Assembly (NCBI RefSeq): GCF_900176385.1
Contig: NZ_FWXN01000007.1
Span: 62,001-126,000, forward strand
Reading direction: 5' to 3'
DNA: 64,000 nt
Origin: Janibacter indicus
GTDB taxonomy: Bacteria > Actinomycetota > Actinomycetes > Actinomycetales > Dermatophilaceae
A model generated the notes under the pieces. The model did no database searches, was not told the DNA's origin, and saw only the letters and a program-made list of their open reading frames with translations. A program made the translations under genes and the position numbers. Of this stretch, positions 26,901 through 34,532 are shown one piece after another. How positions within the stretch are numbered: the first letter of the stretch is position 1; each line of letters starts with the position of its first letter.

Positions 26901-27344
26901 TCGGTGCTCGACACCGGCCTCTTCCTCCACGGCCTGGAGCAAGGGCGCGACGACGAGGTCGAGATCGAGCCGGGCAAGACCCTGACGATCGGCCTGAGCT
27001 CGGTGAGCGAGCCCGACGAGCACGGCATGCGCACCGTCATGGGGACGGTCAACGGTCAGCTGCGCCCCGTCCAGGTCCGCGACCGCGGCGTCGACGCGGA
27101 GGTCGTCGCGGCCGAGAAGGCCGACCCGGGCGCCTCCGGTCAGGTCGCGGCCCCCTTCGCCGGGGTCGTCACGGTCCAGGTCGCCGAGGGCGACGAGGTC
27201 GAGGCGGGCGCCACCGTCGCGACGATCGAGGCGATGAAGATGGAGGCCGGCATCACGACCCCCGTCGCGGGCACGGTGCGCCGGCTCGCGGTCGGCGCGC
27301 GCCAGCAGGTCGAAGGGGGCGACCTGCTCGTCGTCGTGGAGTGA
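23970..27344 (+). CDS. pyc: pyruvate carboxylase
   Basis: A 1124-residue biotin enzyme that makes oxaloacetate from pyruvate, bicarbonate and ATP. Order: biotin carboxylase (FRKILVANRGEIAIRAFRA, then VSGGGGRGMRRV), carboxyltransferase of the HMG-lyase type (VTDTTFRDAHQSLLATRVRT near 520-540, LSVEAWGGATYDVA, and CYTGNLLDPG), a PC-tetramerisation part, and a biotinyl domain with EAMKMEAG, biotin on K1090. ATG at 23970 preceded by GGAGG. Length and order match full-length single-chain enzymes. Confidence 0.96.
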   Translation: MFRKILVANRGEIAIRAFRAATEVDATTVAVYPVEDRLSEHRMKADEAYVIGEEGHPVRAYLDPEEIVRVAREADVDAIYPGYGFLSENPQLAEECARHGITFIGPPAEVLELTGNKARAIAAAKEAGLPTLDGAEATTDLDALERAAEEIGFPVFVKAVSGGGGRGMRRVERREDLRGALEAAQREAESAFGDPTLYLEEAVVNPRHIEVQVVGDASGEVLHFFERDCSVQRRHQKVVEIAPAPNLDPDLRERMCADAVRFAKSIGYVNAGTVEFLLGEDGRYVFIEMNPRIQVEHTVTEEVTEVDLVVMQLRIAAGATLAELGMRQEDIGTHGFALQCRITTEDPANGFRPDSGTISAYRSAGGSGVRLDGGTTFVGAEVSAHFDSMLVKLTCRARTFPLAVRRARRALAEFRVRGVATNLPFLEAVLADPDFQAGRVTTSFIDERPELLEAPTGKDRATKLLTYLADVTVNQPHGPRTSDLRPRTKLPQLPQGERPEGSRDRLLRLGPAGFAADLRSRTDVPVTDTTFRDAHQSLLATRVRTRDLLHVAEHVSRLTPQLLSVEAWGGATYDVALRFLHEDPWERLSALHEAMPNVALQMLLRGRNTVGYTPYPTSVTDAFVAEAARSGLSIFRIFDALNDVDQMRPAIESVLATDTAVAEVALCYTGNLLDPGEEIYTLDYYLRLAERIVDAGAHVLAIKDMAGLLRAPAAARLVTALRDRFDLPVHLHTHDTAGGQIGTLLAAIGAGVDAVDAASATMAGTTSQPSLSALVAATDGTDRPTGLDIEQVFALEPYWEGVRRLYAPFESGLASPTGRVYRHEIPGGQLSNLRQQAIALGLGERFEEVEDMYAAADAMLGHIVKVTPSSKVVGDLALSLVGLGADPAQFEADPARFDIPDSVIGFLRGDLGDPPGGWPEPFRSKALESRREHPPTADLTPEQEQALRDAPRETLNELLFPGPTQEMRTARASFGDTSVLDTGLFLHGLEQGRDDEVEIEPGKTLTIGLSSVSEPDEHGMRTVMGTVNGQLRPVQVRDRGVDAEVVAAEKADPGASGQVAAPFAGVVTVQVAEGDEVEAGATVATIEAMKMEAGITTPVAGTVRRLAVGARQQVEGGDLLVVVE

Positions 27345-27347
27345 GGG

Positions 27348-28583
27348 TCAGCCGCCGTCGGCGACGGACTGCTCGGCGGCGGCGACCTGCGCCCGCTGGT
27401 CCTCGTCGAGCTCGCGGGAGGCGAGCCAGTTCTCCGGCAGCGCCACGACGCGCGAGGACCCGGCCCGACCACGCTGACCCTCGGCGGCAGCGCCGGGCCA
27501 CGGGCTCGTCGGGTCCATCGTCTCGATGAGCCGGTCGAGGGCGGCGAGCGAGTCGACGAGCGCGAGCTGGTTGCGCACCGTCGACCCGGCGGGGAAGCCC
27601 TTGAGGTACCAGGCGATGTGCTTGCGGATGTCGCGGCAGGCGCGCAGCTCGTCGCCGGCGTAGAAGTCGGTGAGCAGCTCGGCGTGCCGGCGCAGCGTGG
27701 CCGTCACCTCACCCAGCGTCGGTGTCACGCGCACTTCGGCCCCGGCGAAGGCGGCCGCGAGGTCGGCGAACAGCCACGGCCGACCGAGGCAGCCGCGACC
27801 GACGACGACGCCGTCGCAGCCGGTCTGCTCGACCATCGCGAGGGCGTCCTCGGCCGACCAGATGTCGCCGTTGCCGAGCACCGGCACCGAGGTGATCGTC
27901 TCCTTGAGCAGCTTGATCGCCGACCAGTCCGCGTGACCGGAGTAGGCCTGGCTCGCGGTGCGGCCGTGCAGCGCGACCGCGGCGACACCCTCCTCGACGG
28001 CGGCGGTGGCCGCCTCGAGGTAGGTGAGGTGCTCGTCGTCGATGCCCTTGCGCATCTTCACGGTGACGGGGACGTCCCCCTTCGCCCCCTCGGTGACGGC
28101 CGCGGAGACGATGGCGCGGAAGAGGTCACGCTTCCACGGCAGTGCCGCTCCCCCGCCCTTGCGGGTCACCTTGGGCACCGGGCAGCCGAAGTTGAGGTCG
28201 ATGTGGTCGGCGCGGTCCTCGCTGACGAGCATCCGCACGGCGGCAGCGGTCGTCGCCGGGTCGACGCTGTAGAGCTGCACGCTGCGCGGCCGCTCGTCCT
28301 CGTCGTGCGCGATGAGTCGCATCGACTCCGGCGTGCGCTCGACGAGCGCGCGCGAGGTGACCATCTCGTTGACGTAGAGGCTGCTCGCGCCGGTGAGCCC
28401 GCTCGCGGCGAGCCCGGCGTCGCCAGCCTCGCGGCACAGGCGACGGAAGGCGCGGTTGGTGATGCCGGCCATCGGTGCCAGGACGACCGGTGAGTCGATG
28501 ACGTGCCGGCCGATGCGAAGGGGAGGCAGCACGCGCTCCCCCGTGGTCGCCGGGGTGGTGGGGGCAAGGGTGGAGGACGTCAT
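27348..28583 (-). CDS. dusB: tRNA-dihydrouridine synthase
   Basis: A 411-residue flavin enzyme that reduces uridine in the tRNA D-loop. TIM barrel with VVLAPMAGITNRAFRRLCRE, DLNFGCPVPKVTRKGGGAAL (the catalytic Cys of the family is in NFGCP), VALHGRTASQAYSG and GNGDIWSAEDAL. The C-terminal helical part (EVTATLRRHAELLTDFYAG) completes it. GGGAGG precedes ATG 28583. It is divergent from the cation efflux gene, with 49 bases between them, and convergent with pyc. Confidence 0.95.
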   Translation of the reverse strand: MTSSTLAPTTPATTGERVLPPLRIGRHVIDSPVVLAPMAGITNRAFRRLCREAGDAGLAASGLTGASSLYVNEMVTSRALVERTPESMRLIAHDEDERPRSVQLYSVDPATTAAAVRMLVSEDRADHIDLNFGCPVPKVTRKGGGAALPWKRDLFRAIVSAAVTEGAKGDVPVTVKMRKGIDDEHLTYLEAATAAVEEGVAAVALHGRTASQAYSGHADWSAIKLLKETITSVPVLGNGDIWSAEDALAMVEQTGCDGVVVGRGCLGRPWLFADLAAAFAGAEVRVTPTLGEVTATLRRHAELLTDFYAGDELRACRDIRKHIAWYLKGFPAGSTVRNQLALVDSLAALDRLIETMDPTSPWPGAAAEGQRGRAGSSRVVALPENWLASRELDEDQRAQVAAAEQSVADGG

Positions 28584-28632
28584 CGCGCCTCCCAGTGTCG
28601 CACCGGCGGGGCCGGCAGGGACAATCGTGGGC

Positions 28633-29592
28633 GTGACCACCCGAGCCTCCTCATCGCGCAGCCGTCTGGAGAGGTTCGCGTGGCTCTCGATCGCCGCGGC
28701 CCTCGCGACGATCGCACTGAAGACCGGCGCCTGGTGGGTGACCGGCTCGGTCGGCCTGCTCGCCGACGCCGCCGAATCGATCGTCAACCTCGTCGCGGCC
28801 GTGGCCGCGCTTGTCGCCCTGCGGGTCGCGGCTCGCTCTGCGGATGACAACCACCACTTCGGCCACAGCAAGGCGGAGTACTTCTCCGCGGCGATCGAGG
28901 GCGGGATGATCTTCGTCGCCGCGAGCTTCATCATCTGGCAGTCGATCGGTCGCTTGCTCGACCCGCAGCCCGTCGAGCAGGCCGGCGTTGGTCTGGCGAT
29001 CTCGGTCATCGCGTCGGTCATCAACGGCGCGGTGGCGTGGGTGCTTCTGCGCGCCGGCCGCCGCCACCACTCGATCACCCTGCGGGCCGACGGTCAGCAC
29101 CTGCTCACCGACGTGTGGACCTCCGTCGGGGTCGTCGTCGGCGTGCTTCTCGTCGTCGTCACCGGCATCGACCGGCTCGACCCGGTCGTCGCCCTGCTCG
29201 TCGGGGCCAACATCATCTGGACCGGGTGGAAGCTCGTCAGCGAGTCCGGCCGCGGCCTCATGGACGAGGCGCTCGACCCGGAGACCAATGCCCGCATCGC
29301 CGACGCGCTCTCCCGGCACCGTACCGACGAGGTCGACATCCACGGCCTGCGCACCCGGGGTGCCGGCCACCTGTCCTTCGCCGAGATGCACGTCCTCGTC
29401 CCCGGCGCCTGGTCCGTGCGCCGCGCCCACGACATCGTCGAGGGGATCGAGCGCGCGCTCGAGGACGAGTTCGACGACCTCACGGTGACGACCCACATCG
29501 AGCCGCGCGAGGACCCGCGCGCCTACGACGACTTCGGTGACTACGAGGTCCCGATCCAGACCCTGCCCCACGACCCCGAGGAGCCCGCATGA
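28633..29592 (+). CDS. cation diffusion facilitator transporter
   Basis: A 319-residue membrane exporter of divalent metals (Zn, Fe, Co or Mn). About six helices. The CDF signature SVGLLADAAESIVNL near residue 35 and the HHFGHSKAEYFSA motif after helix 2 are present, and helix 5 carries the second metal site (RADGQHLLTDVWTSVGV). The cytosolic ferredoxin-like end has HIEP. GTG at 28633 is 7 bases after GACAAT (28620-28625), probably leaderless. It is coupled to the sulfurtransferase (ATGA). Confidence 0.92.
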   Translation: MTTRASSSRSRLERFAWLSIAAALATIALKTGAWWVTGSVGLLADAAESIVNLVAAVAALVALRVAARSADDNHHFGHSKAEYFSAAIEGGMIFVAASFIIWQSIGRLLDPQPVEQAGVGLAISVIASVINGAVAWVLLRAGRRHHSITLRADGQHLLTDVWTSVGVVVGVLLVVVTGIDRLDPVVALLVGANIIWTGWKLVSESGRGLMDEALDPETNARIADALSRHRTDEVDIHGLRTRGAGHLSFAEMHVLVPGAWSVRRAHDIVEGIERALEDEFDDLTVTTHIEPREDPRAYDDFGDYEVPIQTLPHDPEEPA

Positions 29593-30437
29593 CCGCCCTG
29601 ATCACCGCCGACGGCCTACTGCACGAGATCGACGAGAAGGACCTGCTCGTCCTCGACGTCCAGTACACGCTCACCGGCGACGGCCCCCGCCTGTACACCG
29701 GGGGCCACGTGCCGGGCGCTCCCTTCGTCGACCTCGACACGGTCCTCGCCGGCCCCGCGGGCGAAGGGGGGCGGCACCCCCTGCCCGACGTGGAGACGCT
29801 GCAGGCCGGACTGCGCGCGGCCGGTCTCGACGACGACTCGCGCGTCGTCGTCTACGACCAGGGCACCTCGCTCGGCGCCGCCCGGGCGTGGTGGGTCCTG
29901 CGGTGGGCCGGGGTCGAGGACGTGCGCGTCCTCGACGGCGGGCTGGCCGCGTGGCGTGCCGCCGGCGGCACCGTGGTCACCGAGCCGGTGAGCCCGGAGC
30001 CGGGCACGGTCCACCTCGAGGCCGACCAGCTCGTGGCGCTCGACGCCGAGGACGCCGTCGCCACGGCCAAGCTCGGGGTGCTCGTCGACGCCCGCTCGCC
30101 GGAGCGCTATCGCGGCGAGGAGGAGCCGATCGACCCGGTCGCGGGCCACATCCCCGGTGCGGTCAACGTACCGATGAGCGACCTCGTGCAGCCCGACGGG
30201 CGACTGCGGCCGGCCGACGAGCTGCGCGAGCGCTTCGCCCGCGAGGACATCGACGAGGTGACCGTCGTCGGCACCTACTGCGGGTCGGGCATCACCGCGG
30301 CCCACACCGCCCTCGCCCTGCACGAGGCGGGCGTCGACGCCGACGTCTACATCGGCAGCTGGAGCGAGTGGATCACCGACCCGAGCCGCCCGATCGCCAC
30401 CGGCGCCTGCCCGTTACCTTCTTCGTGCCCTCGATGA
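29589..30437 (+). CDS. thiosulfate/3-mercaptopyruvate sulfurtransferase (rhodanese)
   Basis: A two-domain rhodanese. The N-terminal domain (residues 1-135) is inactive; the C-terminal one has the active loop GTYCGSGITA, Cys near residue 239. It moves sulfane sulfur from thiosulfate or mercaptopyruvate to an acceptor. The family normally ends soon after a 'GSWSEWITDPSRPIATG' segment. Here about ten extra residues (ACPLPSSCPR) follow, which look like read-through into the IS110 element, so the native stop may have been displaced. Confidence 0.88.
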   Translation: MTALITADGLLHEIDEKDLLVLDVQYTLTGDGPRLYTGGHVPGAPFVDLDTVLAGPAGEGGRHPLPDVETLQAGLRAAGLDDDSRVVVYDQGTSLGAARAWWVLRWAGVEDVRVLDGGLAAWRAAGGTVVTEPVSPEPGTVHLEADQLVALDAEDAVATAKLGVLVDARSPERYRGEEEPIDPVAGHIPGAVNVPMSDLVQPDGRLRPADELRERFAREDIDEVTVVGTYCGSGITAAHTALALHEAGVDADVYIGSWSEWITDPSRPIATGACPLPSSCPR

Positions 30438-30650
30438 TGGGGGTGTTGGTCGCTGGGCTCGGCATGACTTACTGCCCCTGTCGCGTGGATGATCCGGGGG
30501 GTGTTGTCACCGGGCCTGGTGGCGTCGGTCTGACCGCTGATAGGGACACGGCCCCCGCTTGGGTGGTCTCTTCGTAACGTGGCTGCCGGCTGCTGACGCC
30601 AGACCGCGGCCGGCGTGACCACTGTCTGCGCGTGGGCAAGGAGGCCCGTC
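30438..30650 (+). ncRNA. candidate bridge-RNA region of the IS110 element
   Basis: 213 bases with no gene between the sulfurtransferase and the transposase start. In the IS110 group the 5' non-coding end encodes a structured bridge RNA that guides recombination. The region has the right place and size and contains GC-rich inverted segments. It also shares ATAGGGACAC with the sequence just after the transposase, as expected if a guide loop matches the element end. Predicted from family knowledge, not from a covariance match. Confidence 0.4.
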
Positions 30651-31859
30651 ATGGAAGAGCCATCAGCACGCCGCGGGTACGCGGTGTTCCTCGGGTTGGA
30701 CGTCGGCAAGGGCGAGCACCACGCCACCGCCCTCGACCCCGAGGGCCATCGGATGCACGACCGACCTTTGCCGCAGGACGAGCACGCACTGCGGGCCCTG
30801 TTCGAGCAGTTGAGCGAGCACGGGCGCGTGCTCGTGGTCGTCGACCAGCCCGCCTCGATCGGCGCGCTGCCCGTGGCTGTGGCACGCGATGTGGGGGCGG
30901 ACGTGGCCTACCTGCCCGGACTGGCCATGCGCCGCATCGCCGACCTGCACCCGGGCAACGCTAAGACCGACGCCCGCGATGCGTATGTCATCGCTGAAGC
31001 AGCACGGACGCTGCCGCATGCCCTGCGCCGCGTCGACACCGGCGACGAAGCGCTGGCCGACCTGGAAGTGATCGTCGGCTTCGACGACGACCTCGCAGCC
31101 GAGGTCACCCGGGTGACCAATCGCATCCACGGGCTGCTGACCCAGATCCACCCGGCCTTGGAACGGGCCATCGGCGGCAAGCTGCACCACAAGGCGATCT
31201 TGGAACTGCTCCACCGCTACGGCGGCCCCACTGGACTGCGCGCAGTCGGCAAGAAGCGGATCGCCAACGTCGTCAGGCCACGGGCTCCGCGCTCCCACCA
31301 CGCGATCGTCGACGCGATCATGGCCGCGCTGGACGAGCAGAGCGTGACAGTTCCCGGCACCCGGGCCGCCGAGCTGGTCCTGCCCCAGCTGGCCGACCAG
31401 CTGACCGCGCTGCTGGCGCAACGCGAGCAGGCCGCGGCCCAGGTCGAGGAGATGCTCGATGCACACCCTCTTGCCGCGGTCCTGACCTCGATGCCCGGCA
31501 TCGGGGTCAGGACCGGAGCACGCATCCTGCTCGAAGTCGGCGACGGAACCACATTTCCCACACCCGGGCACCTGGCCGCCTACGCCGGACTGGCCCCGGT
31601 CACCCGTCGATCCGGATCCTCCATCCGCGGCGAACACCCCTCACGCGGAGGCAACAAGAACCTCAAACGCGCGATGTTCCTGTCCGCGTTCGCCGCGCTG
31701 TCCGACCCGACCTCACGCGCCTACTACGACCGCAAACGCGCCCAGGGCAAGAAGCACAACGCCGCTCTGATCTGCCTGGCCAGACGCCGCTGCGACGTCA
31801 TCTACGCCATGCTCAGAGACGGCACCCCCTACCAACCCGGCCCAGCCACAGCCGCTTGA
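30651..31859 (+). CDS. IS110-family DEDD transposase
   Basis: A 402-residue intact recombinase. The N-terminal RuvC-like DEDD domain shows FLGLDVGKGEHHATAL (first D), VVVDQPAS and NAKTDARDAYVIAEAAR (last D). The C-terminal Tnp_20 domain shows TSMPGIGVRTGARILLEVG, YAGLAPVTRRSGSS and GGNKNLKRAMFLSA, whose Ser supplies strand exchange in this family. CAAGGAGG lies 7 bases before ATG 30651, which is why this start was chosen over 30615. Confidence 0.95.
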   Translation: MEEPSARRGYAVFLGLDVGKGEHHATALDPEGHRMHDRPLPQDEHALRALFEQLSEHGRVLVVVDQPASIGALPVAVARDVGADVAYLPGLAMRRIADLHPGNAKTDARDAYVIAEAARTLPHALRRVDTGDEALADLEVIVGFDDDLAAEVTRVTNRIHGLLTQIHPALERAIGGKLHHKAILELLHRYGGPTGLRAVGKKRIANVVRPRAPRSHHAIVDAIMAALDEQSVTVPGTRAAELVLPQLADQLTALLAQREQAAAQVEEMLDAHPLAAVLTSMPGIGVRTGARILLEVGDGTTFPTPGHLAAYAGLAPVTRRSGSSIRGEHPSRGGNKNLKRAMFLSAFAALSDPTSRAYYDRKRAQGKKHNAALICLARRRCDVIYAMLRDGTPYQPGPATAA

Positions 31860-31892
31860 CGGAACCCATAGGGACACCCCCCCGCCCACTCC

Positions 31893-31948
31893 GCATTGCC
31901 CTACGGCAATGCAGATCCTTCATTGCCGTAGGGCAATGCACATCCTTC
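31893..31948. repeat. palindromic repeat pair downstream of the IS110 transposase
   Basis: GCATTGCC-CTAC-GGCAATGC (31893-31912) is a hairpin. CATTGCC-GTA-GGGCAATGC (31921-31939) is its near reverse complement, so the two can also pair with each other. Each is followed by a GCA(G/C)ATCCTTC direct repeat (31911-31921, 31938-31948). It sits between the convergent transposase and alpha/beta hydrolase genes and may terminate both. Confidence 0.6.
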
Positions 31949-31955
31949 GGCGGGC

Positions 31956-32702
31956 TCAGGCCGGCAGGCCCGACACGAACTCCGCGATCGCCCGGGCCAC
32001 GGGCGCCGGGTGGGTCATCGGGGCGAAGTGCGTGGCTCCGGGCACGTGGACGATCTCGAGGTCCTGACGCAGGCGACGGGCCCTCCCTTCGCCCACCCGG
32101 AACTGGTCGAACTCACCGTTGATCGCGAGGATCGGCACGTCGACCTCGGTGAGCGAGCGCAGGTCGACCTCGTCGATGACGGCATCCCAGGCATCGGGGA
32201 TCGCCGCAAGGCCGGGGCCGCGCTCGAGCACCGCGTCGGCCGTGCGCTCACCGATGATGCGGCGCAGCGACGCCGCATCGGTCTCGCGGAGCTGCGAGGC
32301 CCGACGCTCGTCACCGAGCCCGGCCCGCAGCGCGGACCCCATCGCCCGGTAGACGCCCGCGAGCCGAGAGCTCGGCTGGGCCGTCGAGCCCATGAGCACC
32401 AGACCGGACAGGACCATGTGGTGCTGTGCCGCCCACTCCATCGCCACGTAGCCGCCGAGGCTGTGGCCGGCGAGCACGACCCGGTGCCGACCGGGGTCGA
32501 GCTCGGCCACGCCGCCGCTCACGGCCTCGAGCGCACCCTCCATCGTGAAGGGCAGCTCGGTCGCGAGTCCGTGCCCGGGCAGGTCGACGTGGTGGCAGAC
32601 GATCCGCCCGAGGAGGGCCTCCTCGAGGGGGATCCAGGACGCGGAGTTGAGCCGGCTGCCGTGGACGAGCAGCAGCCGGATCGGCGCGCCCGCCCGGGTC
32701 AT
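31956..32702 (-). CDS. alpha/beta hydrolase
   Basis: A 248-residue hydrolase with the classical triad: nucleophile in GHSLGGYVAMEW (Ser near residue 80), acid in NGEFDQF (near 197), His in PGATHFAPM (near 221). The lipase-like core LLLVHGSRLNSASW supplies the oxyanion hole. Substrate unknown. It begins 4 bases after the glyS stop and is probably co-transcribed with it. Confidence 0.88.
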   Translation of the reverse strand: MTRAGAPIRLLLVHGSRLNSASWIPLEEALLGRIVCHHVDLPGHGLATELPFTMEGALEAVSGGVAELDPGRHRVVLAGHSLGGYVAMEWAAQHHMVLSGLVLMGSTAQPSSRLAGVYRAMGSALRAGLGDERRASQLRETDAASLRRIIGERTADAVLERGPGLAAIPDAWDAVIDEVDLRSLTEVDVPILAINGEFDQFRVGEGRARRLRQDLEIVHVPGATHFAPMTHPAPVARAIAEFVSGLPA

Positions 32703-32706
32703 GACG

Positions 32707-34113
32707 TCAGGACCCGAGCAGCCTCGGCGCGAGCCACGCCTCGACCTGGTCGATCGAGACCCGCTCCTGCGCCATGGTGTCGCGCTCGCGGATCGTCACC
32801 GCGTTGTCCTCGAGGGTGTCGAAGTCGACGGTGATGCAGTAGGGCGTGCCGATCTCGTCCTGGCGGCGGTAGCGCTTGCCGATGGCCTGCGAGTCGTCGA
32901 AGTCGACGTTCCAGCTCTTGCGCAGCTGCGCCGCCAGGTCGCGCGCCTTGGGCGACAGGTCGGCATTGCGCGACAGCGGCAGCACGGCCGCCTTGACCGG
33001 GGCGAGCCGGTGGTCGAGGCGCAGGACGGTCCGCTTGTCGACGCCGCCCTTGGCGTTGGGCGCCTCGTCCTCGGCGTAGGCGTCGACGAGGAAGGTCATG
33101 ATCGAGCGGGACAGGCCGGCCGCCGGCTCGATGACGTAGGGGGTGTAGCGCTCGTTGTTGGCCTGGTCGAAGAAGGTCAGGTCGGTGCCCGAGTGCTTGC
33201 TGTGGCTCGTCAGGTCGTAGTCGGTGCGGTTGGCGATGCCCTCGAGCTCGCCCCACTCGCTGCCCGCGAAGTCGAACCGGTACTCGATGTCGACGGTGCG
33301 CTTGGAGTAGTGGCTCAGCTTGTCCTGCGGGTGCTCGAAGTGGCGCAGGTTGTCGGGGTTGATGCCCAGGTCCGTGTACCAGCGGGTGCGCTCGTCGATC
33401 CAGTACTGGTGCCACTCCTCGTCCTCACCCGGCTTGACGAAGAACTCCATCTCCATCTGCTCGAACTCGCGGGTGCGGAAGATGAAGTTGCCCGGCGTGA
33501 TCTCGTTGCGGAAGGACTTGCCGGTCTGCGCGATGCCGAAGGGGGGCTTCTTGCGCGAGGTCTGCAGGACGTTGTTGAAGTTGATGAAGATGCCCTGCGC
33601 GGTCTCCGGGCGCAGGTAGTGCAGACCGGACTCGTCCTCGATGACCCCGAGGTAGGTCTTGAGCATCATGTTGAACTCGCGGGCCTCGGTCCACTGGCCG
33701 CGCGTGCCGCAGTCGGGGCAGACGATCTCGCTCATCGGGATCGAGTCGGGGTCGATCTCCTCACCCTTCTTCGCCGCCTTGTCGGCCACGGCCTCCTGCA
33801 GGTGGTCCTGGCGGTGGCGCTTGTGGCAGCTGAGGCACTCGGTGAGCGGGTCGGTGAAGGTGCCGACGTGACCCGAGGCGACCCAGGTCTCGCGCGGCAG
33901 GATGATCGAGGAGTCGAGGCCGACGACGTCGTCGCGGCCGGTGACCATCGAGCGCCACCACTGACGCTTGATGTTCTCCTTCAGCTCGACACCGAGCGGC
34001 CCGTAGTCCCACGCGGAGCGGGTACCGCCGTAGATCTCACCGCACGGGAAGACGAAGCCCCTGCGCTTGCAGAGGTTGACGACGGTGTCCACGGTGGAGG
34101 TCTGCTTGGCCAT
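32707..34113 (-). CDS. glyS: glycyl-tRNA synthetase (dimeric)
   Basis: A 468-residue class II synthetase that charges tRNA-Gly. Motif 1 region [17 protein letters not shown], a zinc-binding insert (CLSCHKRH ... CPDCGTRG), motif 2 [25 protein letters not shown], motif 3 [14 protein letters not shown], and a C-terminal anticodon domain. ATG at 34113 follows TAACCT (complement of 34121-34126) by 7 bases and has no Shine-Dalgarno, so leaderless initiation is likely; 13 extra codons upstream are not conserved in style. Confidence 0.96.
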   Translation of the reverse strand: MAKQTSTVDTVVNLCKRRGFVFPCGEIYGGTRSAWDYGPLGVELKENIKRQWWRSMVTGRDDVVGLDSSIILPRETWVASGHVGTFTDPLTECLSCHKRHRQDHLQEAVADKAAKKGEEIDPDSIPMSEIVCPDCGTRGQWTEAREFNMMLKTYLGVIEDESGLHYLRPETAQGIFINFNNVLQTSRKKPPFGIAQTGKSFRNEITPGNFIFRTREFEQMEMEFFVKPGEDEEWHQYWIDERTRWYTDLGINPDNLRHFEHPQDKLSHYSKRTVDIEYRFDFAGSEWGELEGIANRTDYDLTSHSKHSGTDLTFFDQANNERYTPYVIEPAAGLSRSIMTFLVDAYAEDEAPNAKGGVDKRTVLRLDHRLAPVKAAVLPLSRNADLSPKARDLAAQLRKSWNVDFDDSQAIGKRYRRQDEIGTPYCITVDFDTLEDNAVTIRERDTMAQERVSIDQVEAWLAPRLLGS

Positions 34114-34173
34114 GTGGGAGAGGTTATCCGGCACCGTGCCGAGCAGCCGCATCGGCCCGCTTACCCTGTGGGG

Positions 34174-34482
34174 GTGTCCAGCAGCTCCTCCCGCCGCCCC
34201 GAGCCCGTCGCGACCAATGCCTTCGAGCGCGCGAGCCTGCCGCTGACCCGTGTCATCGCGGGCCTGCCGCCGGCCGTGCCGATCGTCGTCGTCTTCGCCC
34301 TCGTGCTCGTCGGCGCCTTCCTCGGTCCGTGGGGAGCGATCCCGCTCGGCATCGTCGTGCTCTTCCTCGCGTGGATGCTCGCGCTGAGCTGGCCGCGGCT
34401 GACGTCGAGCGAGCGTCTCATGCGCGTCGCCGTGATCCTCCTGGTCGTCGGCGTGACGGCCGTGCGGCTCTTCCCCCGGTAA
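34174..34482 (+). CDS. small membrane protein, DUF6703-like
   Basis: A 102-residue protein with a charged N-terminus and three hydrophobic segments (about residues 33-50, 53-70, 85-97). The small [20 protein letters not shown]-type proteins next to actinobacterial glyS are annotated DUF6703; the fit is from memory. GTG at 34174 follows TACCCT (34162-34167) by 6 bases, so it is probably leaderless and shares a 60-base divergent promoter with glyS. Confidence 0.75.
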   Translation: MSSSSSRRPEPVATNAFERASLPLTRVIAGLPPAVPIVVVFALVLVGAFLGPWGAIPLGIVVLFLAWMLALSWPRLTSSERLMRVAVILLVVGVTAVRLFPR

Positions 34483-34495
34483 TTCGCCCGTGGTT

Positions 34496-34510
34496 TGACA
34501 ACGGTTCTCA
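34496..34510 (+). promoter_or_regulatory. Zur box 1 of the zinc uptake operon
   Basis: TGACAACGGTTCTCA, an imperfect 7-1-7 palindrome fitting the Fur/Zur-type site. It lies 22 bp (centre to centre) upstream of box 2 and just before the znuA-like gene. Confidence 0.75.
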
Positions 34511-34517
34511 TTTCATC

Positions 34518-34532
34518 TGAGAATCGTTCTCA
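34518..34532 (+). promoter_or_regulatory. Zur box 2 overlapping the start codon
   Basis: TGAGAATCGTTCTCA, a near-perfect palindrome. Its last base is the A of the ATG at 34532. Repression by Zur with bound zinc would block both promoter and start. Confidence 0.8.

Larger units (their letters stand above)
30430..31880 (+). mobile_element. IS110-family element (approximate limits)
   Basis: One intact IS110-type transposase with non-coding flanks. The left limit lies somewhere after the conserved end of the sulfurtransferase (about 30410-30440) and the right limit soon after the transposase stop. IS110 elements lack long terminal repeats, so limits cannot be fixed by eye. A 10-base direct repeat ATAGGGACAC occurs at 30540-30549 and 31868-31877. 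Confidence 0.7.

Noticed and set aside
23850-27023. 1057-residue open frame on the minus strand
   Set aside because: Antisense to the clearly identified pyruvate carboxylase; composition (Arg/Gly/Leu/Val rich) is typical of GC-driven shadow frames.
31893-31948. CRISPR array
   Set aside because: Only two repeat units, in inverted orientation with an 8-base gap; no cas genes in the window.
32545-34173. Long plus-strand frame before the DUF6703-like gene
   Set aside because: Antisense to glyS. Only the end from GTG 34174 has membrane-protein character and a promoter.
34114-34173. T-box riboswitch for glyS
   Set aside because: Only 60 bases separate glyS from the divergent gene, and the start looks leaderless, leaving no room for a T-box.
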